From Nipponacmea schrenckii (Eukaryota; Mollusca; Gastropoda; Lottiidae): 64,000 nucleotides of DNA. Location of the stretch: contig JAUJPP010000005.1 of the NCBI GenBank assembly GCA_030562195.1, forward strand, positions 37,125,106 through 37,189,105, given 5' to 3'. The position numbers and the translations under genes were made by a program. The notes under the pieces are model-generated. The model saw only the letters and a program-made list of their open reading frames with translations. It was not told where the DNA came from and did not search any database. Shown in pieces: positions 1 through 12,360 of the stretch. Within the stretch, counting starts at the first letter, position 1. Each line of letters opens with the position of its first letter.

Positions 1-1667
1 AAACATAAATCGTAAAAATAAATATGTAGACGTCATAAAATAATCATTATTTTTTAAAATCTCAGTTAAATTTCAACATCTATCATTTCATATTTGACAG
101 GAATCATCAGGAAGCCATTCTCTAGGTAACTTACAGGTAATTACGTACAGGAAAATACCGGAATCCATTAATTCTAGGCACGTGATAGCATCAAATTACT
201 GTTGATGGAATCGAGTTGATAATAAAATCAGTTAAAATAGGTGGGAAATTGTCGAGGCAGTTCAAATATCTTAGTTTACGTGTGATCAACCGCAAGTCAT
301 CCACGTTATGTAAATTTCACATTCTGGTGCTAAACGTGAAACGAATATATTATCAGAAAAAGAATATATAATCTTACTATAGTGTAATTTGAGTACATTT
401 TCCTCGTTGGCTTACCTTTTTGTTCGTATTTTGACATTTTCTCATCCCAACTCCATTGATAACTTTGATTTTATTTGATAGTGTCCAATTAACTGTTCTT
501 ACACGACTCTGAAATATCTTATCTCTTGTATGATAGATTGTATGATAGATAGGCCTGTAAAATACACCCAATACTTAAACACAGCGGACGCTTAGCCTTC
601 CTTCATAGTCATTGAACACTAAACACTTGCAGTCATCCACGGATACTTCATCTGCGGGACGGAACCAATTCTGTAGACAGTAGCCATCGGCGGAATAAAT
701 AAATAAAAAACTTGTTCTTGGATTAATGGAAAAGCTCGAACGATTTCTCTATAGCGTCTCTTCATCCCTTTGAACAAATGATGGAGGAATGGAGTCGATA
801 ATTGACAGGTAGGTCTGATCGGTCCGCCAATCAACGCCTCAACTAGTCAATTGGAACATTCGCATCAATTCCTAAACTTGTTTCTATTTTCAAAAAACTT
901 TCGTTACTATGCAGTTCAAATAATATAATCTATTCATAACACGACGTCTGGGTAATATTTCTATTTCTCTCGGCAGATCGTGAACGATTTTTCCCAGAAA
1001 TCCTAATAACATTTTTAATTTTTTTTTTAAATTTCATAGGATGAAAACTTGCTTGACAACATTTGAATAGAGAAATATAAGATGAAGTTATTTGTGTAGA
1101 ACAAATATTACTCTCTATAACCGTCGTCTACATTGAAAGTTTGAAATGGGAATACTGAAAGGAATCATTGCCCGTGACCAACATATGCCAGGGTGGGGAC
1201 GTCTTTACTCAGGCAAAACTGAGTTTGAATGAAAAATATGAAATATTTAATTCTCTTTTCTGCGACTATTATAAATAATGAACACAGTTGTACGGAGTTA
1301 CATCGGCAATTGGGATGCATTATCAGAAATATTTACATTTACATACATTTATGTTTTAATATATCTGTTCTCTGTTTCCAGAAATATTATTTCATACGCC
1401 TACAAGAAGATTAACATAGGTCAGATACAGATTGTGTCTATACGGTTGTTCTTGAAGGCAGATATCTCTATCATTGCAACGCTTCGGATGACTTCCGACG
1501 GAAAACACCTTTATCGTAGATATCAAAGAAATTTAGCAGATACTGTATTTATTATATTTTAACTTCCTAAGCAAAAGTTCTTTCATAATAAAATTATATT
1601 CTTTTGCATTTACAATCCCATTCACATGAACTTGTTTATATTATGTTTATTTTAATATGTAATTACA
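1..1667. other. Intergenic, nothing recognised
   Basis: AT-rich sequence with only short open frames. None has recognisable motifs or flanking splice sites. The minus-strand frame at 619-834 is 71 codons long, but it resembles no family I know. Confidence 0.5.
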
Positions 1668-2146
1668 TTAAAGGGGCACAGGCTTGATTTGTTTCGGACA
1701 ATCATCCGACAGCCTCAAACACATGAAATCTTTTGTTTAGCTAATCAGACATAGTCTACAGAGCTTACCTTTGAAATTTGAGCCTTCAAATCCATGGGTA
1801 TACATATTTATCCGTGTTTGAAAATCATAATGTCTTAAGATATTATGAACGTCCCGCCATATTGGAAAATGAAAGAGTTATAAATAGACTACTGCGCAGG
1901 CCCACACTGGTAAAACAAAAAGAAAGTACATGTAATAACAATTGTAGATTTTGTCAGCAGGACACACAATTTTCAGACTGACTGAAGACCAGCCGCGTTC
2001 AGCACGGAAAAAAATAAAAAGTGAAATTTTTAAGGTATATTTCAAGGTATTTTGCGATTTTCTTAGAGCTTGAGTATTTCTGAGGACTGTTTTAATGTAA
2101 CAAAGGCCCAAAACGATCACTAAAAATCAAGATTGTGCCCCTTTAA
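1668..2146. mobile_element. MITE with TTAA target and 23-bp inverted ends
   Basis: The left end reads TTAAAGGGGCACAGGCTTG and continues GATTT. The right end, reverse-complemented, differs at only two positions over 23 bp. Both ends carry TTAA, the piggyBac-type target duplication. Length is 479 bp with no credible transposase frame inside, so this is a non-autonomous element. It shares the TTAAAGGG start with the element at 47848-48322, but the interiors differ. Confidence 0.8.
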
Positions 2147-3181
2147 AATTATTTATCTATATTTTTCTTCATGGGATAAATTTTAAACAGTGCCATGTCA
2201 TTCTAGCATGGAAAATGATTATGCCTCATATTGAATGTTATTCATATTGGAATATTTGTTATGTAACAGATTTGTTTCCACACACAGCTGTACATTATGA
2301 TTGTTCCTACACAGTATACTTTCAATAACTTTTAACCTATATTTTCGTATATAGCTAACTGTGTTTGAAAAAAAAAACCAGTAGGCGTACCTTTAAAAAT
2401 ATTACCGTACAGACTGGCCCTTAACTAAGCCAACACCTCTCTGAAAGGTTTTGGAGCGTGATAAATCAAGTAAATTGTCCTAACCTCGTCATTGAAACAT
2501 CTAAATTGAAAATCTCTTCATTTTCATATTAGTTTAAATAATAGAGGAGTTTCCAACTCAATCACGCATTGACATAAAATAAACTTAACTTATTTCCGGT
2601 CTGGTTTTTACTACAATTTCCTTACTTCATCTAATTTTAATGTTGTCATTGAATGAAAATCAATAATGATCAAGGTAGATCTATCTTCTCACCTGCCATT
2701 TTAGAAATATTATTATTGGTGTCTGTGATTTCCAAACTCATCTCTATCGCCCGTGCTTCAGGGAATCACTTTTCAAGATTATAATATTAACCCCATTATT
2801 ATAGATAAATAATATATACAATATTTCACAAAAACAAAAAACTTAATAACACTATGAAATGCCATACTTTTTAAAATAACTTGTAATTTTTTACCATAAA
2901 TATATTGTATTTGGACGGAGTTTCTGTTCTTTCTAGAAATGTAAAGGGATATTCATTTGATCCGATTTTACTTTCATTATAATATCATTGTTCGTTACGT
3001 TTCATTACAGTGCATATTCGTTTCATTTTCCATCATAATATGACGAATTCCATTAGATATTTGCCAACAATATCAAAAAGTTGTTAAAAAATAAACAAAT
3101 AAATTAAAACCACCGTAAAACGGTAAGATGATACAAGGGAATCGCCCAGATGAATTTTCCAGAAAGAATCGCTTATTCTTT
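2147..3181. other. Intergenic, nothing recognised
   Basis: AT-rich, no open frame above 60 codons, no repeat structure seen. Confidence 0.5.
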
Positions 3182-4135
3182 AGTCTGATCTATTTCATCC
3201 GGGGTCTGTTTGACAAATAGTAAGACCTAGTCTTCAGACAGCTGATCTATTTCATCCTGTGTCTATCTGACAACTTGTAAAACCTAGTTTTCAGACAGCT
3301 GATCTATTTCATCCTGTGTCTGTTTGACAAATAGTAAGACCTAGTTTTCAGACAGCTGATCTATTTCATCCTGTGTCTATCTGACAACTTGTAAGACCTA
3401 GTTTTCAGACAGCTGATCTATTTCATCCTGTGTCTGTTTGACAAATAGTAAGAGCTAGTCTTCAGACAGCTGCTCTATTTCATCCCCGGTCTGTTTGAAA
3501 AATATAAGATCTAGTCTTCAGACAGCTGATCTATTTCATCCTGTGTCTGTTTGACAAATAGTAAGACCTAGTCTTCGGACAGTTGACCTATTTCATCCCA
3601 TGTCTGTTGACAAATAGTAAGACCTAGTCTTCAGACAGCTGATCTATTTAGCCTGTGTCTGTTTGACAAATAGAAAGAAGTAGTTTTCAGACAGCTGATC
3701 TATTTCATCCTGTGTCTATCTGACAACTTGTAAGACCTAGTCTTCAGACAGCTAATCTATTTCATCCTGTGTTTTTTTGACAAACAGAAAGACCTATTTT
3801 TCAGACAGCTGATCTTTTTCATCCCGTGTCTGTTTGACAAATAGTTAGACCTAGTTTCAGAGAGCTGATCTATTTCATCCCGTGTCTTTTTGACAAATAG
3901 AAATACCCATTTTTCAGACAGCTGATCTATTTCATCCTGTGTCGATCTGACAACTTGTAAGACCTATTCTTCAGACAGCTGATCTATTTAGCCTGTGTCT
4001 GTTTGACAAATAGTAAGACCTAGTTTTCAGACAGTTGATCTATTTCATCCTCTGTCTGTTTGACAAATAGTAAGACCTAGTTTTCAGTCAGCTGATCTGT
4101 TTCAGCCTGTGTCTATCTGACAACTTGTAAGACCT
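3182..4135. repeat. 57-bp minisatellite
   Basis: About 17 imperfect head-to-tail copies of a 57-bp unit containing GACAGCTGATCTATTTCATC, then CTGTGTCTGTTTGACAAATA, then a GTAAGACCTAG segment. Two unit variants alternate in places (TTGACAAATAGTAAGACC against CTGACAACTTGTAAGACC), which suggests amplification of dimers. No coding potential was seen. Confidence 0.9.
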
Positions 4136-4605
4136 CACATCACGAAAGAAATTCAATAGTCGGAATTTGCCATCTTCTGGAATGTAGACGATGCTCTATG
4201 ATGCGGGATGTTTATTTCATCGCTAACTCAATATTGACATGTTGCTATAGTAATTACTTCAACAATTAATTTATATATAATTACAGACATTTCTTACTTT
4301 CGATTTATTGAATTTTCTTTAGTGAAAGTGTAATGTTAATAGCAAATCGGTTGAAGGCATATGGTCGTCTTAATCTTTGGCATCAAAATCCATACCTACC
4401 TCTGTAGTATTCAATTCCGACACCCTCTATGTCTATACCAGAAGAAAATATATAAACATGATATAATAGTCACATTCAAAGTATTATTCAAACACTTCAT
4501 CGCTTTGTTGATTTTTGACATCAAGATATTAAGAATTAGCATAAAGATTGTTTCTGATTCCATCAGTATTTGTGAGGGACAGTTCCAAGCCTTGTTCAAT
4601 CAGTT

Positions 4606-5060
4606 TGTGAGTTGAGCAATATTTGTGTGAATCAGATTTTATCCAATCAGTACATCAATCAGTCTTTGAGTCTTTGTCTGAAACAGCCATTGTGTGAATC
4701 AGGTGTAGCTCTTTCATCAATCAGTCTTTGTTCGAATCAGTCCTTGTGTGATTCAACCGTAGCTCTTCCATCAATCAGTCTTTGTGCGAATCAGTCTTCA
4801 TGTAAATCAGTCTTTGTGCCAATCGGTTTTTGTGCAAATGATTCATTGTGTGAATCAGGCGTAGCCCTTTAATCAATCAGTCTTTGTGCGAATTAGTCTT
4901 TGTGCGTATCAGTAGTTGTGTGAATCAGGCTTAGCCCTTTAATCAATCAGTCTTTGTGCGAATCAGTCTTTGTGTGAATCAGTCTTTTAACGAATCAGTC
5001 TTTGTGTGAATCGGTGTTTATTGTCTTTTATCAATCATTGCTGGTGTAAATCAATCTTGA
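4606..5060. repeat. 16-bp minisatellite (AATCAGTCTTTGTGCG)
   Basis: Monomers of the form AATCAGTCTTTGTGYG are repeated, broken every few units by a spacer of the type GGCGTAGCCCTTTAATC. This gives a second, longer period. A frame is open through part of the array only because of the repeat, so I do not call it a gene. Confidence 0.85.
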
Positions 5061-5945
5061 GTTGAAACGGTTCAGTGATCGTTCTTAAATGATTTTATTT
5101 TCAAATCAAACGATAGAAACTCAGTATGAATATTGGATGTACCATTAAAATAACATTTCGTTGCCTAGCAACCAGAATAAAGATTCAAATATTATTGCCC
5201 TGTGTTAGGGTGTCATGAACCTTAACGACCAGTTATTAATTAGATATTTCTAACAACTAGTAATGAAATATACTATTAGTCCCTGATTATCCTCCATTAG
5301 TAAAGTTTATCAGGTAGGAAATGGATTTTAAAGTCCAATCTTACTGAGGCTGAAACGCTAAGTTTTTGTTGTGTCTCAGACACTTACTCGTTAACTCGTC
5401 AGGATTTGGATCCCGGCATAGGATTTCTGCTGTCCGGGAAGAGCTGCCGTCGCCAAATTTTCTGTCCGGGTGCAAAATTCAAATTCTGTTCTGCCTATAA
5501 CATAACATCTGAATTCAAAATATACTGGTATGTATTGGTCAGTATAGCCAAGAGTCAGTGGGAAAGGCTGTATGTCGATAACGATTTTTATGGTATACAA
5601 ACATTGTACATTAATTAAACCGTTTGTAGCCGCAAGCATCGTTTGACTCTTTCTATTAAAATCTTTATCAGATACTAAAAATATTCTATCGACGTTTCTA
5701 TCTAATGGTGCTGTTTATTCTAGACGCCATCAATAGCCCTCTTCCGGTAGTGGCAGATTGAGTTTCTGATTGCGCCGATTGTCACAAGGAAGGAAGTTCA
5801 GTCATTAATTTTTTTTTTACATTGCAATCAGCTTATACCTTTAGGAAGAATTATTTGGGGAATTGAATTTAAGCACGCGTAACAATGTTTTGAAAGTCAT
5901 CTTCACGAGCAACATCTTTAATATAAGAAACAAAAAACCTTTGCA
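5061..5945. other. Intergenic, nothing recognised
   Basis: Short frames on both strands at 5391-5639 overlap each other and match no family I recognise. No splice context was found. Confidence 0.45.
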
Positions 5946-6176
5946 AAATGAAATGAGTGGAGTTTTACGTCCTAATCTTCAGCGATTGTCAAGGGATCTT
6001 TAACGTTCATAGACTGTAGTTTATTGACACATCCGAACAACAAGATGCTTTTTTCAAGTCAGCCCCGGGTTAAACCGGGTTGAAAAATCCGAAAGTCTAG
6101 CTCGAACTTTGCTGGGATCAAACCCTGAACCCAGGTTAGCGAGCAAGCATCTAACTCACTGCGCCATCCTTGCAAT
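5946..6176 (-). mobile_element. tRNA-derived SINE, diverged copy
   Basis: Read on the minus strand, a tRNA-like head with a box A region (GATGGCGCAGTGAGTTAG) and a box B region (GGGTTTGATCCC) comes first. A body with AACGTTAAAGATCCC follows, and then a tail ending GGACGTAAAACTCC. It is the same family as the fuller copy at 36109-36448. Part of the central body is missing and the sequence is more diverged, so it is an old copy. Confidence 0.85.
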
Positions 6177-8308
6177 TAGCATAAATAAATTGACGGAACA
6201 CTGTGCACCTGAACTGTATAATAAAGATTAATCACGCATATTAACACAATAAGTAAAAATAAATATAAGTCAGAAAACGACTAGGAATAGTATCGGAGTG
6301 AACATTTTATATAAATCAGAACGGTTCTTTCTGGGATGGATCTTTTATAACAGTGCAACAGTTAACCACACTATAGTTTGTTACAGAGTTGGATAGAATT
6401 CAACTCAGAAACGGGAATATGGATCAAATTGTCCTGTTTTCGAATCCGTTGTAATAGATGTCGTCTCTAGTATTTAAGAGCCTATGCAATGCATATAGTA
6501 CTGAAAAAAACCCATAATAATTGTGAATATTTTGCTGAATCTTTCAGAAATATGTTTTTCATCTGTCAATATTATGTACCTGGCAAAAATTTCACGCTCT
6601 GTTGAAGAATGACACGCATGTATTAACAAAAGGATTAAACATCAATTGCCTCCCAATCGGCACAGGGCAGAGACAAGGAATTGAGCGCGAACGATGTCCA
6701 GTAAATTAAGAAAGACAATGAAACAAATATTAACAAATTGCTTAGTTACAATAAATACAATCAGACCAAGATAATAGCGACATAATCCCCCTTTTGGTTC
6801 CTTCGATAATGTATTATTTATTCATTTGCTGTCCCCTTTCAATAGACAACATTTGTAACGCTTGAGGGTCGTTCTGAAACGCTTTATTGGTCGCCATTGT
6901 TTTCCATTCAATCTTTTTTGTTTGGTTAAAAGCGATGAACCAATAACTCACATGGCTTTGAAAAGAATGGAAGTTTTACATCGCTATTCAATCATCTCAT
7001 TTCAACACTCGAAAGCTTTTCAAACAATAAAACTGAAACAAAAAAGCGGAAACCATAGAGAATGTTTTCATCTTTGTTTACTTTATCATGAGTCATCGTG
7101 ATGGAGACGGTAGGCATCCAATAGACGACGCCATTGTCTCAAGAGATCATGTGATTCAATTGCACCAATTAAGCATCAGCAAATTCCAGTACAATTTTAA
7201 TGATTCTTGAGAAAACAATGTAAGAGATGTTTGTTGATGTGTTGCTATAACAACTTACTTGTACAAGAAATTTTATGTATATATAAGCAATAATTTTGAT
7301 TGATTGACTATCTTTAGCATCGTTTTCAAATAACATTGTACAACATCCTATTAAATTCTAAGAGGTTCTCTTTACAACTGATTAAAAATTCTAAAGTAAG
7401 CAATTTTCAAAGCAAAAGTTAGAGATGTGGTCCTTCTGGAAGCTTGACATGGTATATTAAGATATTCTGATATTGGAAAGAAAGTAGCCCTGATTGATTT
7501 CAGTCTTACTCTTCTGGTGTTTTGGGCTAAATTTGATAAACCTACTGGCCTTTTTCTAACGCTTCTGTGTTCTTAGCATAGAATGTGGTTTAATCGGGCA
7601 CTATGCGAAATTTTCATTCTCAAAATAAAACCTGGAAATATTTTGAAAATTAACCTTAAAGATACGGAGGAGAGATATTTTTCTTAAGTTTTCTAACAAT
7701 TGAACCAAAAAAGTCTACGTGTGCGTTAACATTGTAAATAGTTTTCGCTTAAAATTTATAAATAGTTCAGGGACACTTTAAACAGTTTACAAGTTGACAG
7801 ACGGCCATTATCTATCAGTATCCAGGTACAGTATTTAACTTGCCATCTTCAATATACTAGAGACTCTTTTGGTATGCCACGTGTCATTCATGTTACCGGG
7901 AATTCACCCGACACAGGGGGTATTTCATGAAAAGCCAGAAGCAGTATAACAACAAATGAATTCTATACTGAAACCATCGAAGTTTGACTAAAGTGTACTC
8001 CAGACAAATAAAAATTACTAATTACTTTCAACAACTTAGATTAATAGTGAAGTGTGCACTAACTTACAGGCTAAAAAAAACCCCAGAAGCATTACACAAG
8101 TCCTGTCTTCCAGAGTCCATATAATGTCCATAACGTTAAAAAATAGCGATGGCCATTGTAATACGCCCACATTTATAATTGCAGCCAATTTGTTCGGGAG
8201 GTTGACAAGAGTCATTGGTAAATGAAAATTTTTTCTGATTTTAAATTCAAGTTCATCCTTTGGTGATTAGAAACACACACAACAAGATTCATTAACCTAT
8301 TAAGAAAC
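6177..8308. other. Intergenic, nothing recognised
   Basis: No gene, RNA gene or clear tandem repeat. A 79-codon plus-strand frame at 6862-7101 has no recognisable domain. Confidence 0.45.
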
Positions 8309-8535
8309 CAGATCTCAATCGTATTCACAATAAATTCAGCACGTTTTCAAGAACTAGGGCAATAACTCATAGGAAAATTTTTTCGATTGGTCTGATATTC
8401 AATAGGGTTCACGCTTGGGTTAAAACAAACACTCACACCAAGTTTCATCAAAATCCATCAATAAACCAGCTCTCTATTGTGTCCACAATAAATGAAACAC
8501 GTTTTCAAGAACAAGGGCAATAACTCTTACTAAAT
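8309..8535. repeat. Dispersed repeat, about 157-bp dimer (GGGCAATAACTC family)
   Basis: The segment containing AACCAGATCTCAATCG, then ACACGTTTTCAAGAAC and GGGCAATAACTC, recurs once about 157 bp later. A related dimer lies at 50600-50850, with the same CAAGGGCAAT and TTTTCAATAGGGTTCA pieces. A dispersed element family is likely; its class is unknown. Confidence 0.7.
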
Positions 8536-9310
8536 ATTTTAGAGTTATCTACAGACTGATATAAATAATGGGACTTCGGGGTTAACAGGGTTATATATTA
8601 TATATCAATTTATAAACTATGTTATGCATCATGATTTAAAAGTACATGTACATCTTTATACCATTATGTTAAGTAAATAAACCTGTTGATATAATAAGAG
8701 AAATCTTGGGACTAGCAGGCTTATATAAGCGGCACCTAGAGGCCACATAACTTATAAATGTGCTAGCAAATCATTGTCGACAAATTGCATTTTTTTCATA
8801 AAAGCTTTGTAATGATATTCCTAACTGTGGTGAAAAAAAGAAAGAAAAACCAAAAAACCTTATAAATAATCCACGAGAAAGATAAGGTAGTCTACCTTAA
8901 AAGGCAATGAAGATCTTCAGGGTATTAAACGTGTGTTATTTTACATTCGCTTGAAAGGTCAACTTTATTTAGATACAGTTTCAATTAAAATACATTGAAT
9001 TAAAGCCATGTAAAATCTGTCAATATTTACACAGACCCAAACGTACTCAGAAAATAACCCAAGCGATGTGATATTCAGCGACTATTTCACTAGCTTTCTA
9101 TACATACACGATGAAATGCATAAAACATTATATTTTTTTTCCTTATTAGGTTATTTAGGGTCTAGTGCTTTTATATTTAATATCGTTACACGCCCATCAC
9201 GATTAGGGCAGGGTTTTGATCTATGATCAGACTGGCTTAGAAAATGGGAATACTTGTACAAATCCAAATAAAAAGAATGTGTGCAGACGCTATCTAACAG
9301 AGAGAACAGA
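8536..9310. other. Intergenic, nothing recognised
   Basis: No convincing feature. Short frames only. Confidence 0.4.
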
Positions 9311-9500
9311 ACTTAAAATGTCACCATAACCAACTTAGTTCCCAAGAATGGTCAATCTGAATATTATATTCATTAGTGAACTTACCTGGAGTCATTAAGT
9401 ATCAGAATCCCTTACAGTCTGTAAAACTTACTAAATTAAGTCATTTATTAAAAATCACTTTATTAAGCGTTTTTCAATAATCAAATGCATCTTTACGGAT
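9311..9500 (+). mobile_element. Fragment of the TTAAAGGGATA MITE family
   Basis: Contains the family interior: GAATGGTCAATCTGAATATT, then GTGAACTTACCTGG, then TATCAGAATCCC. The same blocks occur at 56120-56230 and, more diverged, inside the intact MITE at 47848-48322. No terminal repeats were found here, so I treat it as a decayed fragment. Confidence 0.6.
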
Positions 9501-9689
9501 AATTACTTAATTTTTGGCTATTTATTTTTCTTTTATTTTATTTATTGCAGCAGGTATATTTACTGATAACAGTTTATTTTTGCTGTCATAGAATAACAAA
9601 ATGCAAAATTATGAATCGATTGGCCAATCTTAATCACCTATCTCGTTTCCCCTTTTTGCTATCACCCACTCTTCTTCAATGTGGGATCA

Positions 9690-10565
9690 CAGTTATACTA
9701 CGACACACTATGTCTCAGACACAAACCAGTCCTGGGTTTCTCGATACCGTGTCCGTAAACCTACGAAAACTTTCGATGCGTTAATACATAAGCTTCGCCA
9801 ACTACGAATAGGTGGTCGTATGCTCAACTGAAAAGCAAGTTTTATTGCGAATAGGACGAAACATATAATCATATAGGAAAGAGTCTCAGCGAAAGATTCA
9901 GCTTGGAAAATGGCACGGTCAACAGCCCCACCTTCATTGGCGTAATGGTTCAATGATATCCGATACCCCACATGCCTGTCATAAAAATGTAAAATCGCGA
10001 TGCTTGCTTACGGCAACACCCTGTTGCGTAATGGTACGCTATATACGAACCTGCAAAATAGGCCAATGACCTGAGATTCAGAATATCAAAAGCTAAAAAT
10101 GGTGAGATTAAAAGAAACCCAGGTAACAGACATTACTGTGGCAAGTATGGGACCACGAACGTGTCCTATTCGATAGGAACTATCAGGGGAACCTCACATT
10201 AAAAACATCATAAATAGATGCCAAGCCGTGCTAAACTTTAAGAGGAATATATCTTGCAATGAATGGCATGCCAATGTTGTTACGCTCATGATGATCTATC
10301 GTGCGCTGATTTGGTCGATTTTGGTTCACATATGGATACCGTCTCATACAATCAAACCAACATGGGATGCTAATTCTAACCATTTTCGATAAACGACAGC
10401 ATAAGCAACAAAGTGTTTTCACACCAGCCAAATCGACTGAACTTTCGATCAGTCGCCCGCCTGAGAATGATGGGTAAAGAACGAAATCACAGATACGAGC
10501 TAAAACGATGTCCCTGTGGTGAAGCTGTCACCACGGGACGTCTGTTTATCCATTGTGAGTAACCG
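9690..10565 (+). mobile_element. Decayed LINE (RNase H-type non-LTR) 3' half
   Basis: Reading frames are broken by stops and frameshifts, but pieces match the better copy at 62440-64000. These include a reverse-transcriptase motif A remnant (KPTKTFDALIHKL), GIGGRMLN-like residues (here RIGGRMLN), and the stretch AGGAATATATCTTGCAAT at the 3' side. A final CPCGEAVTTGRLFIHC segment (about 10500-10555) resembles the Cys/His cluster near the C-terminus of such LINE proteins. No functional product is possible. Confidence 0.8.
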
Positions 10566-11960
10566 CTGGTCGATATTATGAAATTCAGTCGCATACAAGG
10601 GAGTTTCTGTCAACAATCTGTGAGACTATTTAATATTTTCTGGGTGTATCAGGAATGATCACATGATAAGCACATCACATGCACTCCGCTAGACCTAGTC
10701 TTCGATTTATCGCCAAAAGCTAGAACGTCGTTCTTTAGTAAAAAAGATTTTGTATTTATTTTTTTATTTTACCGAAGCGGACATCATTCAAAAACCACCA
10801 CCAAACTTTATTTATTTAGTCTGATAACGAAATTGTGTTGAAACTCTTTATACCTTGTTTTTAAGATGTTTGTATCCCATTTCCTTGTGTTCTATAATAT
10901 ATACCCTCTCCGCTATTAAAATTCTTTCAAATCTTGTCACAGTTTCATATTTGAATATTTTGTATTAGATCTAATCAGAAGGAGATATGGAAAGTTTAAA
11001 ACTGATTATAACTTATAAATTATTATAAATGTGAAATTCAAATTATTATGCACTTATTAATTTCATTTACGAAAATTATAATGAATTAATTTAAAATCAG
11101 TTTTAAATATCTATTTTTTGGTGTATAGTATTTACACTTCAGCAAATAAATTCAAAATCCACATCTTAAAAACATCTTGAAATTTACCTGATAGATAGAT
11201 TTTATTAGAAACATTTTAATTGAAACTCCGCAAACCTCTCATGGGACTTTGTAGTCTTTTCTCCGACAAAGGTTTTTTTTTTTATTTTTGGTGCTATCAG
11301 ACACATATTTTGGCGCATAAACCTTTAAATTTCTTTTCAATTAATTAAAAATTAAATAAGTGACGAAAAGATATTTTATCTTCCCAGTTCGCCCTTTGCG
11401 ACGGGGTAGATTTTTATCGTTTCTTACGTGAAGGACAATGAACATTTGATAAACACTAGTTTTTTTTTTCTTGCCGCGTCCAAAGCAATTTGTTCCAGGG
11501 AGGTAACAATAAATTGTATTCAAATGTACATATAGGACTCAGACTACAAAATTATATTGTAGTTATTATCTTACTTAATTCCTATATATTGGATATTCAA
11601 CCAGACTTCTGGCAAAAGTCTTGGAAAAGGTTGGATTTCATTTAACATGTGGAGTGAGTTCCATTTTTTATCCGTCTTGATAGACGTAGAATAATGGAAG
11701 GGAAGGGCCAAATTTGTCTTGACAAGATCCTATAGAACAATAATTATTGCCTCGAGTTTGACAATCTTAAGATTTACTGATGTCTTCCTATCTCATCTTA
11801 TGGTTTTCGCAACCGTTAAAAAATGCAGTTATTAATGCCTGAGAAATTACAAACATCAATAATTGCACAATTTAACGAATTTTGTATGCCTCACTTTGTA
11901 TCTCTATTTTGGACTCTACATCTTAACCAATTTTTAATTCATGTAATAGTTATGACCGTA
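10566..11960. other. Intergenic, nothing recognised
   Basis: AT-rich with poly-T runs. No supported feature. Confidence 0.45.
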
Positions 11961-12074
11961 GTCCCAAACTTTCCGACTCTATTCCCAGCCTATGATAGCT
12001 ATTTGGAAAGAAATGGCTGGGGGAGAGTCAGAAAAACTAGGCACCAAAAACTTGGGATTTTTCGCACCTCCGCG
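11961..12074. mobile_element. End fragment of the GTCCGAAAC element family
   Basis: Matches the ends of the 55352-55981 element: a start like GTCCCAAACTTTCCGACTCT, then CCAGCCTATGATAGCTATTT, GGCTGGGGGAGAGTCAGAAA and a CGCACCTCCG stretch. GACTCT...CCAGCC and GGCTGG...AGAGTC can pair as a hairpin. No opposite end was found, so it is a solo end or truncated copy. Confidence 0.75.
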
Positions 12075-12347
12075 GAATACTTTTGTAACATTTAAAAGTA
12101 AGCGTTTAAGAGACGTTTTGAAATGATTTTCTATATAACTTTGACAAAGAGACCTCTTTGGGTTTGGGAACATATTGAATTCCAACATGGCTGTAGTTAG
12201 CATAGCATAATTAGTGGCAAAATTCCGATAATTTCATCACATAAAATATTAATTTATTTCCATATAGCTATTTAAAATATCTAAAAAATTTGGATTATCG
12301 GTTTCAATTTTACGTGTAGAATAAAAACAAGTTTTTATATTCAATAG

Positions 12348-12353
12348 TTTATT
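12348..12353 (-). other. DCAF17: Candidate poly(A) signal of DCAF17
   Basis: AATAAA on the minus strand, about 7 nt past the DCAF17 stop codon. It is unusually close to the stop, so another signal further downstream could be used. Confidence 0.4.
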
Positions 12354-12360
12354 ATCAATA

